From positions 8,254 to 72,253 of the forward strand of contig NZ_AOGY02000006.1 in the NCBI RefSeq assembly GCF_000332455.1: DNA of 64,000 nt, read 5' to 3'. Each line of letters opens with the position of its first letter. Within the stretch, counting starts at the first letter, position 1. The position numbers and the translations under genes were made by a program. Below, piece by piece: positions 19,051 to 27,767 of the stretch. Origin of the DNA: Leptospira vanthielii serovar Holland str. Waz Holland = ATCC 700522. Its GTDB lineage: Bacteria; Spirochaetota; Leptospiria; Leptospirales; Leptospiraceae. The notes beneath the pieces were generated by a model. The model saw nothing but the letters and a program-made list of their open reading frames with translations. It ran no database searches and was not told the DNA's origin.

Positions 19051-19096
19051 ATCTGCTCGGCCAATCAGAAAAAACCTTACATGTCAAAAGAATTCT

Positions 19097-19705
19097 TTAG
19101 TTTTCTAAAGCAGAAAAAACACTCGGCTCCGCTAACACTCGCTTAATCCAACCTTCTACATGAGGAGGAACTTTTATATCCATCAGTTCTATCTGTTTGA
19201 GAAACGGAGCATAGAGAATTTCCAGAAATCCAAATTGATTTTCATGTAGGTAATCATTCGATTCTAAAATTCCTTCTAAAACATCTAAATGCCTTCCGAT
19301 TCGTTTTGAAGAGTCTTTCATTCGGTTTTTATCCCATTTTTCTTCTGGGACAAATTTTTTTGCAAAATATAGGACACTCCCAGGAAAACAAAACTCTGAC
19401 TCGCAACGGTTGATGGCCTGATTGAGAAGTCCTCTGGATTGTATATTCTTAGAAAAAAAAGGAGGATCGAAGGAATGTTTTTCTTCCAGGTAACGAAGGA
19501 TAGCCGAAGATTCTGCTAAATAAAATCCATCGTCATTTAAGACCGGAACTTTCCCATAAGGATTGATTTGAATAAAAGGTTTTTTTCTATTTTCTAATTT
19601 TTCTAAAGCAACGGTAACTGTTTCATAAGGAATCTTTCTATATTGAAGATAAATATGCACACGTTTGCTATAAGGCGAACGGGAATTGGAATACAATTGG
19701 TACAT
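19097..19705 (-). CDS. Glutathione S-transferase-like protein
   Basis: A 202-residue protein with a thioredoxin-fold N-terminal domain: MYQLYSNSRSPYSKRVHIYL, the cis-proline segment GKVPVLNDDG, and AESSAILRYLEEK at the end of the domain, which is the G-site SNAIL-like motif. A helical C-terminal domain follows from ~90. The active-site region SNSRSPYSKR has serine rather than cysteine near the N-terminus. Substrate unknown. It converges on the phosphorylase-like gene and lies downstream of the dGTPase-like gene on the same strand. Confidence 0.85.
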   Translation of the reverse strand: MYQLYSNSRSPYSKRVHIYLQYRKIPYETVTVALEKLENRKKPFIQINPYGKVPVLNDDGFYLAESSAILRYLEEKHSFDPPFFSKNIQSRGLLNQAINRCESEFCFPGSVLYFAKKFVPEEKWDKNRMKDSSKRIGRHLDVLEGILESNDYLHENQFGFLEILYAPFLKQIELMDIKVPPHVEGWIKRVLAEPSVFSALEN

Positions 19706-19751
19706 TCAAGTTTCTCCAAAGTTTTTAAAATTAAATTCAGTTTTTTTTACA

Positions 19752-20912
19752 TTAATAAGGAAACCAAAGGATCCCTTCTCGTTTTAACTTTTCAATGGCA
19801 AACCGGTCAGTCATTCCCGCTATATAATCACAAATGATCCGCATTCGTCCCTCTTCTTCCTCTCGATTTCTATACGACTCAGGAATTGATTCAGGGTGAG
19901 ACTCAAAATGTTTGAAGAGTAAAAAAATGGTTTCTTTTCCCCTCTCACTCATCCTAGAAACTTCTGGATGACGATAGAGTTTTCCAAACAAATAGGATTT
20001 GAGTTCTTTGAATTCTATCTGGAACCCTTCGGAAAACTGTACAAGTTTCTTTTGGTTCTGAAACGCAAATGATACATCCTCTCTCGACTGAATCGAATGT
20101 TCTTGCAAACGACTTTCAATGTTATCAATCAAATCGGAAACCATAAGGTTTAGTAGCACTCTCCCTGCAGAACGAGAAATGGAATCTTTATCCGATGGAT
20201 TGGTTTTTGGAAGCGAGTCTTCTATTCGTTTCCAAACTTTTAGCTCCTTAACATCGGAGAGTGAGAGAAGTCCACTTTCTAATCCGTCTTCCAAATCATG
20301 GGCACTGTAAGTAATTTCATCGGAACTATCCACTACCATTGCTTCCAAAGAAGGACCGGCATCCCGCCGAACATCCGATAGGTCAGAGGTTTCATAGTCC
20401 CCACCATGTTTCATAATCCCGAGTAATGTTTCCCCACAAAGATTAAGTCCAGGAAAATCAGGGTATCTACGTTCCAACTTCTGAACCACACGTAACGATT
20501 GTTTGTTGTGCTCAAATCCACCTTTCCCTCGCATCAGCTCAGAAAGTGCTTCTTGGCCTGCGTGACCAAAAGGAGAATGACCCAAATCATGCGCAAGGGC
20601 TATGGTTTCACTTAAGTCTTCATTGAGACCAAGAACCTTGGAGATGGTTTTCGAAATTCCTGCGACTTCTAAGGTATGGGTGAGTCGATTGCGGAAATGA
20701 TCCCCTTCCGAATACACAAAAACTTGGGTTTTGTATTCCAAACGTTTGAAGGCATGGGAATGAATGATTCGATCTCTATCTCTTTGGAAGGGAAGGCGAT
20801 ACGGATGTTCTGGTTCAGGATATTCCCTTTCGCCTGGATTTCTACTACCAACTGCATAGGGGGCAAGGATTTTTTCTTCTTCCTCGAGGAGTTCATTTCT
20901 CCCTTTCTTCAT
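19752..20912 (-). CDS. dgt: Deoxyguanosinetriphosphate triphosphohydrolase-like HD protein
   Basis: A 386-residue HD-domain protein of the dGTPase type. Near the N-terminus it has the conserved FQRDRDRIIHSHAFKRLEYK. Metal ligands are His79 in NRLTHTLEVA and His108-Asp109 in ALAHDLGHSPFGHAG; the later Asp is in VVDSSDEITYSAHDLEDGL. It hydrolyses dNTPs to deoxynucleoside plus tripolyphosphate, with specificity not deducible here. The length matches the short (about 380-residue) bacterial type rather than the longer E. coli Dgt. Confidence 0.93.
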   Translation of the reverse strand: MKKGRNELLEEEEKILAPYAVGSRNPGEREYPEPEHPYRLPFQRDRDRIIHSHAFKRLEYKTQVFVYSEGDHFRNRLTHTLEVAGISKTISKVLGLNEDLSETIALAHDLGHSPFGHAGQEALSELMRGKGGFEHNKQSLRVVQKLERRYPDFPGLNLCGETLLGIMKHGGDYETSDLSDVRRDAGPSLEAMVVDSSDEITYSAHDLEDGLESGLLSLSDVKELKVWKRIEDSLPKTNPSDKDSISRSAGRVLLNLMVSDLIDNIESRLQEHSIQSREDVSFAFQNQKKLVQFSEGFQIEFKELKSYLFGKLYRHPEVSRMSERGKETIFLLFKHFESHPESIPESYRNREEEEGRMRIICDYIAGMTDRFAIEKLKREGILWFPY

Positions 20913-20961
20913 AAATCTCTTTCCTTTTTGAACGAAACCATAAAATCAGTATAAATCCCTC

Positions 20962-21582
20962 ATGGACTTTCTACAAACTCTAGTTTCCATTTTTATGCAA
21001 TACGGTTATTTTGCCGTTTTTGGAATTCTGATCCTTTGTGGATTTGGTCTTCCGGTTCCCGAAGACATATCCCTTACTGCCGGCGGCGTCATCTCAGGCC
21101 TAGGTTATGCCAATGTCCACATCATGTTCCTTGTGGGAATGGCAGGTGTCCTCCTCGGAGATTGTTTTGTATTTTGGCTAGGAAGTTATTATGGGGAAAA
21201 AGCGCTCACCCTCCCTGTTCTAAGGACAGTCCTCCATCCAGAACGATTTGATAAAGTCCGCGAACAATTTAAAAAATACGGACGTTGGGTGGTTTTCTTT
21301 GGTCGTTTTATGCCAGGACTTAGGATGCCCATCTTCTTTACCGCAGGCACTTCCAAACAAATTACTTTCCTTCGTTTTCTATTCACTGATGGATTTGCAG
21401 CTCTTATCTCTGTTCCCATTTGGGTGTATTTGGGTTATTACGGGGCCCATAATTTTGATGAACTTATGGGTTGGGTCCGAAATGGCCAAACCATCATTCT
21501 AGGACTTGTTGGCCTAGCAATAACCGTGGTTCTCTTCTATTGGTGGCGGAGGAAACACCGAGAAGCTCGAGGGCAAAAATGA
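20962..21582 (+). CDS. DedA family membrane protein (SNARE-associated/VTT domain)
   Basis: A 206-residue membrane protein with the DedA signatures GLPVPEDISLTAGGVIS, GDCFVFWLGSYYGEKAL, and FFGRFMPGLRMPIFFTAG, the last carrying the essential arginines. The two re-entrant segments and C-terminal helices are as expected. DedA proteins are undecaprenyl-phosphate or phosphatidylethanolamine scramblases/flippases. The gene diverges from dgt and overlaps the following lipoprotein start by four bases. Confidence 0.93.
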   Translation: MDFLQTLVSIFMQYGYFAVFGILILCGFGLPVPEDISLTAGGVISGLGYANVHIMFLVGMAGVLLGDCFVFWLGSYYGEKALTLPVLRTVLHPERFDKVREQFKKYGRWVVFFGRFMPGLRMPIFFTAGTSKQITFLRFLFTDGFAALISVPIWVYLGYYGAHNFDELMGWVRNGQTIILGLVGLAITVVLFYWWRRKHREARGQK

Positions 21583-22061
21583 ACATTGTTTCTTTTTTGA
21601 TCCGTTATCCCAGTGCGGTTTTGTTTCCATTTTTTGTGTTTGGTTGTACCAACTATTCGACAACCGCTTCCGTCCAGGCACCTCCGACACTTATATCCAT
21701 CATCAATAATGGGAATTCCAATTTTACCATCAAGGTAAGGGCCCAAAACCCTGAGTTTATTTTTCAAGGTTACCGTCTCTACTCAGGAATCTCAGAAAAA
21801 GAGGTGCAAAACCCAACAGATCTCAATTTAGGAACTGATTGTGTCCTCGCCTCCTCGGCTGTCGTCCAACCCGTCGAATACACATTTGAAATCGATCCAT
21901 CCACTAAGGCCAACACCAATGGAGTGAGTTGCCGAATTTTTGCCACACTCACACCTGGGACCTACATTGCCATGCGCACCCTTGGACTTGCCATCAACCT
22001 ACAAAATAGCAGCAGTTCGTTCAAGGTGTCTATGCCTTCCAACGCTCTTATTGTCCCTTAA
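21579..22061 (+). CDS. Hypothetical lipoprotein
   Basis: A 160-residue protein starting MNIVSFLIRYPSAVLFP, with lipobox FFVFGC. The mature part has a serine/threonine-rich start (TNYSTTASVQAPP), then a beta-sandwich-like pattern (NSNFTIKVRAQNPEFIFQGY) and a repeated conserved-looking Cys pair. I recognise no family; similar short lipoproteins are common in Leptospira. The ATG overlaps the dedA stop (ATGA), so the two are translationally coupled; a terminator-like hairpin follows. Confidence 0.8.
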   Translation: MNIVSFLIRYPSAVLFPFFVFGCTNYSTTASVQAPPTLISIINNGNSNFTIKVRAQNPEFIFQGYRLYSGISEKEVQNPTDLNLGTDCVLASSAVVQPVEYTFEIDPSTKANTNGVSCRIFATLTPGTYIAMRTLGLAINLQNSSSSFKVSMPSNALIVP

Positions 22062-22075
22062 AATAAAACTTTCTT

Positions 22076-22104
22076 GCATTTAAGTCAAATGCGTGTATTT
22101 TTTT
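22076..22104 (+). terminator. Rho-independent terminator after the dedA operon
   Basis: GCATTT-AAGTC-AAATGC stem (22076-22092) followed by GTGTA and a run of seven T (22098-22104). It lies 14 bases after the lipoprotein stop and ahead of the tatT promoter region. Confidence 0.6.
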
Positions 22105-22230
22105 CCGGAATCATGGGAATTCTTTGTGCATTTTTTAGAATTCATCTAAATTTTTGCCCCAAAGTCGGAACTTGAGGATACAAATAGAAAGGGATTCAGG
22201 TCCCAAATATCTTTCGGAGGATGATACAAA

Positions 22231-23133
22231 ATGTACCAAACGAAACATTGGTCAAAAATAGTAATGGCAGCACTCGTGCTCATTTCCGTGGTTGCCTGTG
22301 GAAAATCAAGACAAGTGAAAATCTCTGCATCTGATGTAGAGCGAGCCACAACCCCAGCAAAACTTCCGGCTGAATTAGAAAAACTATGGAAGAACAGACA
22401 AAACGAACAAGACCTTAGACTTGCACTTGTTGGTTTAGAAAAATTTGCATTAGAGAATCCTCAATATGCAGATGTGAAAGTTTTACTCTGTCGCGGAAAT
22501 TATCTTCTAAGTGACGGACACCTTTGGTTAAAACTTACAGGTGACGCTGATGTTGACGAAAAAGTAAAAGAAGAGTCCATCCAATTTTACGATGCTGCAG
22601 TGACCTGGTGTGAAGCTGCTCTTGCAATGAATGCAAAGTTCAGAGACAAAGTAGTCAAAGATAAATTAGAGATCGAAAAGGCTCTGGATGTTCTTGGACC
22701 ACAAGACATCGACGCTCTCTATTGGAGATATGCAGCTCTTGCGAAATGGTCTCGTATGGTAGGATTTACCACTCTCCTTTCTAACCGTTCTAAATTTTCT
22801 GCCATGATCAATCGTGCTAAAGAAATCGAAAAATCAATGGGTAAAGAGTATTTTTACTCGGCAACACTTAGATATGACGCAGCAAGTAACGCTCTTTCTC
22901 CCACTGGAGACAAAAAATTAGCGGACAAATTGTTCGAAGAAGCCATTGCAAAACACCCTAACTACTTTGCAGTACGTGTGTTGTATGCAGAAAGTCGCCT
23001 CAAAGGAAATGAAGACAAATTCAAAAAACAATTGGAATTTGTTTTAAAAGGCAAAGCGGCATCTCTTCCAGAAATCGAAGCAGATCAAATCGTAGAACAA
23101 CGCAAAGCAAAAAAATTACTCGACGAACTATAG
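22231..23133 (+). CDS. TatT-like TPR lipoprotein of a TRAP transporter
   Basis: A 300-residue lipoprotein; lipobox ISVVAC puts the acylated cysteine at residue 23. The mature protein is all-helical with TPR-like pairs (RQNEQDLRLALVGLEKFAL, LADKLFEEAIAKHPNYFAV). Its position directly before dctP, dctQ and dctM and its architecture match the TatT protein of Treponema pallidum (Tp0956), which trimerises and pairs with the TatP binding protein. I infer the same role: a lipid-anchored periplasmic platform for the TRAP substrate-binding protein. A strong GGAGGATG site precedes the ATG. Confidence 0.85.
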   Translation: MYQTKHWSKIVMAALVLISVVACGKSRQVKISASDVERATTPAKLPAELEKLWKNRQNEQDLRLALVGLEKFALENPQYADVKVLLCRGNYLLSDGHLWLKLTGDADVDEKVKEESIQFYDAAVTWCEAALAMNAKFRDKVVKDKLEIEKALDVLGPQDIDALYWRYAALAKWSRMVGFTTLLSNRSKFSAMINRAKEIEKSMGKEYFYSATLRYDAASNALSPTGDKKLADKLFEEAIAKHPNYFAVRVLYAESRLKGNEDKFKKQLEFVLKGKAASLPEIEADQIVEQRKAKKLLDEL

Positions 23134-23154
23134 TCATTTTACTAGGAGAACTAG

Positions 23155-24162
23155 ATGTTTTTAAGACAATTAAAGTATTTAGTTTGTGTAAGTATTACCC
23201 TCACGATCAGTGGGGGTTTATTTGCTCAAACAACCGTTAAGTTGGCAACAGTGGCACCGGAAGGATCTCCGTGGGCAAACGAACTTGCCAAAATCAAAAA
23301 GAAAATTGAATCGGAATCACAAGGCCAAATTAAGTTCAAAATTTATCCCGGTGGACAAATGGGTGGAGAAAACGAAATCCTCCAACAAGTCATCCGTGGA
23401 AAACTGCAAGGTGCTGGTCTCACAGCGGGTGCCCTTGCCAATACTGTCAAAGAACTAAACGTTTTAGAGATTCCTTATCTATTTAGTTCTTATGCACAAG
23501 CAGATTGTGTTCTGGATGACCATTTACAAGAAGACTTTCGTAAACTTTTCGAAGCAAAAGGCCTAATCTTTGTTACTTGGGCAGAAAACGGATACCGTTC
23601 CATCGGAACAAAATCGGCTCCCGTAAAAACTCCTGACGACCTAAAAGGTGTTAAAATCCGAATCCAAGAATCTCCAGTACACATTGCGTATTGGAAACAA
23701 TTGGGTGTGAGTGGAATTCCAATTGCGATCCCAGAAGTTCTACCTTCCTTACAGACTGGTGTGGTCGAAGGTTTTGACAACACTCCTCTCTTCACTTTGG
23801 CAGCAGAATGGCAAACAGCGATCAAATACTTCACTTTAACTCGCCATATCTACCAACCAGCAGCGATTCTTTATTCGAAAAAGTTTTGGGACACTCTCAA
23901 CGACGAACAAAAGAAAACTCTAATGGGTGAGGGAAACAAACTGGCTCCAGGTGCAAGACAAGCAGTTCGTTCTATTGAAAAAAACATGATTGCGACTTTA
24001 AAAAAGGCCGATGTAGTTGTGTATGAACCAACTAGCGCTGATTTGGCGGGTTTTAAGGCAGCAGCAAATGCTGTTTCAGGACAAGTCATTGGTAAAATTG
24101 GTGGTCAATCGAAACAAATTTTCGATAAAATCCAAAAAGCCAAAGCAGCTTGCGGCGGATAA
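23155..24162 (+). CDS. dctP: TRAP transporter substrate-binding protein DctP/TatP
   Basis: A 335-residue periplasmic binding protein. The signal peptide ends GGLFAQ. The mature start TVKLATVAPEGSPWANELAK is typical of DctP proteins, followed by GGQMGGENEILQQV. The family's carboxylate-binding arginine is in GVKIRIQESPV, and GVVEGFDNTPLFTLAAEW is the usual C-lobe hinge. It delivers an organic acid or other carboxylated ligand to the DctQM permease. The ligand cannot be deduced; Treponema TatP binds hydrophobic ligands, so that is possible here. Confidence 0.93.
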   Translation: MFLRQLKYLVCVSITLTISGGLFAQTTVKLATVAPEGSPWANELAKIKKKIESESQGQIKFKIYPGGQMGGENEILQQVIRGKLQGAGLTAGALANTVKELNVLEIPYLFSSYAQADCVLDDHLQEDFRKLFEAKGLIFVTWAENGYRSIGTKSAPVKTPDDLKGVKIRIQESPVHIAYWKQLGVSGIPIAIPEVLPSLQTGVVEGFDNTPLFTLAAEWQTAIKYFTLTRHIYQPAAILYSKKFWDTLNDEQKKTLMGEGNKLAPGARQAVRSIEKNMIATLKKADVVVYEPTSADLAGFKAAANAVSGQVIGKIGGQSKQIFDKIQKAKAACGG

Positions 24163-24183
24163 GTTAAGGAAGGATATAGATAC

Positions 24184-24879
24184 ATGAAATTCGTCGAACG
24201 AATTCTAAATACTTTGAGTTTCGGCGAGAAATGGGCGGGAGGAATTTGTTTCCTTCTGCTCACTCTTCTCATGATTGCTGACGTTTCCAAACGGGAAGTA
24301 ATCGATAAAGTTTTCGGTTGGGTATTGGAAGTTACAGAAGCTTATCCAAACACCGGTTTTGCTGGTTTTGTGGGAGATTGGAGCGTGTACATTGCTGAAT
24401 CCATCCACGGAGGAACCGCCGGATTTTTAGAGTGGCTCGGCCTTGGTGGAATTATTTGGGCACAAAAACTTTCCCTCTATTTTATGTTATGGGGAGGACT
24501 TTTTGGTTCAGCCCTTGCGAGTGCTAAAGGCTCTCATCTCCGTCCAGAAATTGCAGACAAAGTATTACCAAAAGCATTGTTACCTTACATCAAAATTGTA
24601 GAACAGTGGGTAATTTCTTTATTCTTTTTATTCCTAGCTTACCTATCTGTCATTTATGTTCTAGAAAGTATCAGTTTAGATGAAGTAAATCCCGTAACGG
24701 AACTTCACTTATGGAAAGTCCAAATGATTTTTCCTTACATCTTTCTCTCTATGGGTTTTAGACATTTGTGTTATGGAATTTTTCCGGCACTCATTCCTTC
24801 CGATATCAATGAAGCTACAGAAGCATTGGAACTTGCGGAAGCGGAACTTTTTGAACCAAACTCACGGGGGAATCGCTAA
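24184..24879 (+). CDS. dctQ: TRAP transporter small permease DctQ
   Basis: A 231-residue membrane protein with four helices (~15-35, ~90-108, ~135-158, ~180-198). It is longer than usual because a ~50-residue loop lies between the first two. The GGLFGSALASAKGSHLRPEI segment corresponds to the conserved DctQ G-x-H-I/L-x-x-E motif. It forms the sodium-coupled permease with DctM. The TAATG junction with dctM shows translational coupling. Confidence 0.88.
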   Translation: MKFVERILNTLSFGEKWAGGICFLLLTLLMIADVSKREVIDKVFGWVLEVTEAYPNTGFAGFVGDWSVYIAESIHGGTAGFLEWLGLGGIIWAQKLSLYFMLWGGLFGSALASAKGSHLRPEIADKVLPKALLPYIKIVEQWVISLFFLFLAYLSVIYVLESISLDEVNPVTELHLWKVQMIFPYIFLSMGFRHLCYGIFPALIPSDINEATEALELAEAELFEPNSRGNR

Positions 24880-26183
24880 TGGGTTCTTGGGGAATACTCC
24901 TACTCTTACTCGCTTTAATTTTACTCAGACAACCATTGATTGTGCTTATGGGTGCGATCACTGTGTATTGTTATTACTTTTTACCAGATCCACCTCTTGA
25001 GTCCTTCCATGAACTCAACAGTATCATCGGGGATTTGTTCTTTGCTGGAGATAAGGAAATCCTACTTGCGATTCCTCTATTCATCATCGCGGGGAACTTA
25101 ATGACCCATGGAAGTATTGCAAGGCGACTCATTCGGATTGCCCAAGCGATGACAGCTCCCATTCCTGCGGGCCTTGCGATTGCAGGGGTATTTTCCTGCG
25201 GGATTTTTGCTGCCATCTCTGGTTCCTCTCCTGTGACTCTCATCGCCATCGGTGGCCTCATGTATCCTTCCTTAACTAAGGCCGGATACCCGACTCAGTT
25301 CTCTATGGGACTTCTTGCGTCGGGTGGAACTCTTGGGATCATCATCCCACCGAGTATTCCGATGATTGTGTATGCAATTATGGTGGGAGTTTCTGTTACC
25401 GATCTTTTCATCGCAGGGATTGGTCCCGGAATTTTACTCATGTCACTTCTTATGATCTACTCTGTGTTACGCGCAGGGAAAGTGGGTCGAGGAAAATGGG
25501 ACTGGGAAGAAATCCGTATTGCATGGAAAGAAGGTGTTCTTGCCCTTCTTATGCCAGTGGTCATCCTGGGTGGAATTTACTCGGGATTTTTTACCGCTAC
25601 AGAATCGGCAGCCATTGCGGTATTCTATGCCATCCTTGTCGAAGTGTTCATTCACAAAGAACTCAGTTTTCCTAAGATCCCCAAAATCATGGCAGAGAGC
25701 GCGGAGATGCTTGGGATTCTATTTCTCATCCTTATCCTTGCAGTAAGTTTAAACAAGTTCATGATCGAAAACGAAATTCCACAGAACCTCGTTGCGACCA
25801 TGTCTGGCCTCATTTCAAGCCCTGTGACCTTCCTTATTGGTGTAAACATATTGTTACTCATCGTGGGAATGTTTATGGATATCATGAGTGCGATCCTCGT
25901 TTTGGCACCACTACTCGCGCCAATGGCTGTGAACTATGGAATCAACCCAGTACATTTTGGAATCATTATGATTGTGAATTTGGAAATTGGATATTTGACT
26001 CCGCCAGTGGGAGTGAACCTATTTGTAGCTTCTGGTATCTTCAAACAACCGTTAGGTAAGGTCATCCAATCGGTAGCACCGATTGTTGGGCTCTTTCTGA
26101 TTGGCCTTGTTCTTATTAGTTGGATTCCAGATATTTCGCTCGGTCTATTGGGTGGAGAAGCGGCTGCGGCACCAACGCCTTAA
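24879..26183 (+). CDS. dctM: TRAP transporter large permease DctM
   Basis: A 434-residue protein with about twelve membrane helices. Conserved DctM elements: IPLFIIAGNLMTHGSIARRL, SGSSPVTLIAIGGLMYPSL, GGTLGIIIPPSIPMIVYAI and NLEIGYLTPPVGVNLFVA. These form the two inverted re-entrant repeats of the transport domain. It is the last gene of the tatT-dctP-dctQ-dctM operon and is followed by two hairpins. An alanine/proline tail ends the protein. Confidence 0.93.
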   Translation: MGSWGILLLLLALILLRQPLIVLMGAITVYCYYFLPDPPLESFHELNSIIGDLFFAGDKEILLAIPLFIIAGNLMTHGSIARRLIRIAQAMTAPIPAGLAIAGVFSCGIFAAISGSSPVTLIAIGGLMYPSLTKAGYPTQFSMGLLASGGTLGIIIPPSIPMIVYAIMVGVSVTDLFIAGIGPGILLMSLLMIYSVLRAGKVGRGKWDWEEIRIAWKEGVLALLMPVVILGGIYSGFFTATESAAIAVFYAILVEVFIHKELSFPKIPKIMAESAEMLGILFLILILAVSLNKFMIENEIPQNLVATMSGLISSPVTFLIGVNILLLIVGMFMDIMSAILVLAPLLAPMAVNYGINPVHFGIIMIVNLEIGYLTPPVGVNLFVASGIFKQPLGKVIQSVAPIVGLFLIGLVLISWIPDISLGLLGGEAAAAPTP

Positions 26184-26203
26184 CCAAAACCTACTCATAG
26201 ATC

Positions 26204-26255
26204 ATTCTTTTTGCCAGAAGGTTTGAACTTCCAATAGTTCTATGGCAAAAAGAAT
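26204..26255. repeat. 13-bp perfect inverted repeat after dctM
   Basis: ATTCTTTTTGCCA (26204-26216) and its exact complement TGGCAAAAAGAAT (26243-26255), with an inner GAAC/GTTC pairing. It lies 20 bases after the dctM stop and before a separate terminator. It could be a transcript-stabilising 3' stem or part of a terminator complex. Confidence 0.55.
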
Positions 26256-26270
26256 TGAATTTAAGAAAAT

Positions 26271-26304
26271 AAAAAAAGCCGGGAATTTTCTTTCGGCTTT
26301 TTTT
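26271..26304. terminator. Bidirectional terminator between dctM and the J-domain gene
   Basis: AAAAAAAGCCG, loop, CGGCTTTTTTTT. The stem is GC-rich at its core with A and T tracts on both sides, so it can end transcription from either convergent operon. Confidence 0.8.
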
Positions 26305-26833
26305 AACTCCACCAAACTTTAAGACGTTCCAAAGAATCCTTGGCATCTTTTGCCCAAAGACTTGTAGAATGTTTTTTTAAAATCTCCACATAGACAGAAA
26401 GTACGGGTTCTAAGTCCTTTCTCAGTTGGACAAGTTCCTTGTTTAGGTTTTCCGAAAGTTCAATCGGATGGAGATCCCGTTTTTCATAATAACGCAAAAT
26501 GGCTTTGGTTTCTTTTTCCTTAGCTTGTTTGTAATCATGAAATATTGGATCTTTGGAGGGTTTTACCAAAGGATTGTTTAAATCCCCATCTCCATTCCAG
26601 TCTCCACTTCCCTCTACCGAAACTTCCTCTTCGGGATGGATGAGAAGGTAATCTTTTAAGGATTCGTAATGTTTGTTAAGTTCCAAAAACATCACATCAC
26701 TGGTAAATTCGCCGGAATCAGGATGGTATTTTTTTGCTAATTTATGATAGGATTCTTTGAGTTCGGATTCTGTAAAACCGAGAGAGAGACCTAAAAAATG
26801 AAGGGAATCATTTAACAGTAATTTTTTGTCCAT
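26303..26833 (-). CDS. J-domain (DnaJ-like) protein
   Basis: A 176-residue protein whose first ~65 residues form a J-domain: LHFLGLSLGFTESELKESY, then AKKYHPDSGEF with the essential HPD motif. The rest (SVEGSGDWNGDGDLNNP and a helical tail) lacks the Gly/Phe and zinc-finger regions of DnaJ, so it is a class III J-protein that would stimulate a DnaK ATPase for a particular client. It overlaps the coiled-coil gene upstream by 22 bases and lies in the fliS cluster, so a flagellar client is possible but unproven. Confidence 0.8.
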   Translation of the reverse strand: MDKKLLLNDSLHFLGLSLGFTESELKESYHKLAKKYHPDSGEFTSDVMFLELNKHYESLKDYLLIHPEEEVSVEGSGDWNGDGDLNNPLVKPSKDPIFHDYKQAKEKETKAILRYYEKRDLHPIELSENLNKELVQLRKDLEPVLSVYVEILKKHSTSLWAKDAKDSLERLKVWWS

Positions 26834-27225
26834 GAGAGGCCAGAGGACTGCATCAAATGCGATTTTAATCTACGTTTGATACTGAATTCCCAATATTCTT
26901 TTTTACTCTCATTCATTTCGAAAACAAGCAATTCTTGCACTTTCTCTTGTAGATTTCTGGCCGCATCTAACCGTTCAAAAACAGTTTCGGAAATGGCAAT
27001 CTCATCTTCTGAGTAAACTTCCATTTCCTGTCTTTCCCAAAGTTCCCGGTCAACCTCTTCCAACTTCCGCACAAACGTTTCATTTTTAAATTCTAACTTC
27101 ACAGCCGTGTCCGCGTCTCTGTACGAAAGTAATTCTTCTTCTCTTTTCAAATTGGCGATCAGAGAATCTAAGTATTGGATTTTTTTCTGTAAAAGTTGTT
27201 TGGTCGTTTGTTTGGATGAAATCAT
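26812..27225 (-). CDS. Small coiled-coil protein downstream of fliS
   Basis: A 137-residue, highly charged, helical protein (LLQKKIQYLDSLIANLKREE; RLDAARNLQEKVQELLVFE). The frame could start at a TTG at 27243 directly after the fliS stop, or at the ATG at 27225, which I prefer. Size, heptad character and position after fliS fit a flagellar chaperone of FlgN/FliT type, but no diagnostic motif is present. It overlaps the J-domain gene by 22 bases. Confidence 0.65.
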   Translation of the reverse strand: MISSKQTTKQLLQKKIQYLDSLIANLKREEELLSYRDADTAVKLEFKNETFVRKLEEVDRELWERQEMEVYSEDEIAISETVFERLDAARNLQEKVQELLVFEMNESKKEYWEFSIKRRLKSHLMQSSGLSWTKNYC

Positions 27226-27243
27226 AGATTTGTGAGTATTCAA

Positions 27244-27690
27244 TTATCCAGTAATCGAAATTCCTGTGGGTCTTGTGCCGGGAGGTGTATTTGGATTCGG
27301 AGTGTCTTTTTTTTCTAACTCTTCCCAAGAGATTTTTAACTCAATCAGGATTTTGATACACTCTTCGATGATCACTTTGTCCTTTAGCATATTGGCTTCT
27401 AACAATCGTTTCTTCAAATAAACATATAAGGACAGAAGGTTATTGGCAACTTCTTTCCCCTCTTCCATATTGAGAGAAAGTAGAAGTTCTGTGATAATGT
27501 CTTGGGTTTTGATGATATTGTTGTTCACAACATCATACTTTCTGGGAGTCATATTGTCTTTTGCCACACCAAGGAATCGGATGGCTCCATCGAAGAGCAT
27601 CACAATCAATTTGATTTGGCTAACGGTAGATATCTCATTGGCTTTGTATTCATTGTAAGCAGAGGCACCGGTTTTTCTCGCAAGCGACAT
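27244..27690 (-). CDS. fliS: Flagellar export chaperone FliS
   Basis: A 148-residue helical protein. The start MSLARKTGASAYNEYKANEI and the following QIKLIVMLFDGAIRFL are the FliS family signature (Y-x(n)-LI-x-MLYDGAI). The later helix LLSLYVYLKKRLLEANMLKD corresponds to the flagellin-binding surface. FliS caps the C-terminus of flagellin in the cytoplasm before export. A proline-rich tail (NPNTPPGTRPTG) extends it. ATG at 27690 is chosen because AGGAG precedes it; an upstream frame extension lacks support. Confidence 0.9.
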   Translation of the reverse strand: MSLARKTGASAYNEYKANEISTVSQIKLIVMLFDGAIRFLGVAKDNMTPRKYDVVNNNIIKTQDIITELLLSLNMEEGKEVANNLLSLYVYLKKRLLEANMLKDKVIIEECIKILIELKISWEELEKKDTPNPNTPPGTRPTGISITG

Positions 27691-27767
27691 TTTTTTCTCC
27701 TGAGTATTCCCATCGACCAAAAAGGATACTTGCTTAATGACCCAAGTGAATATTCTTAGAATATCAC

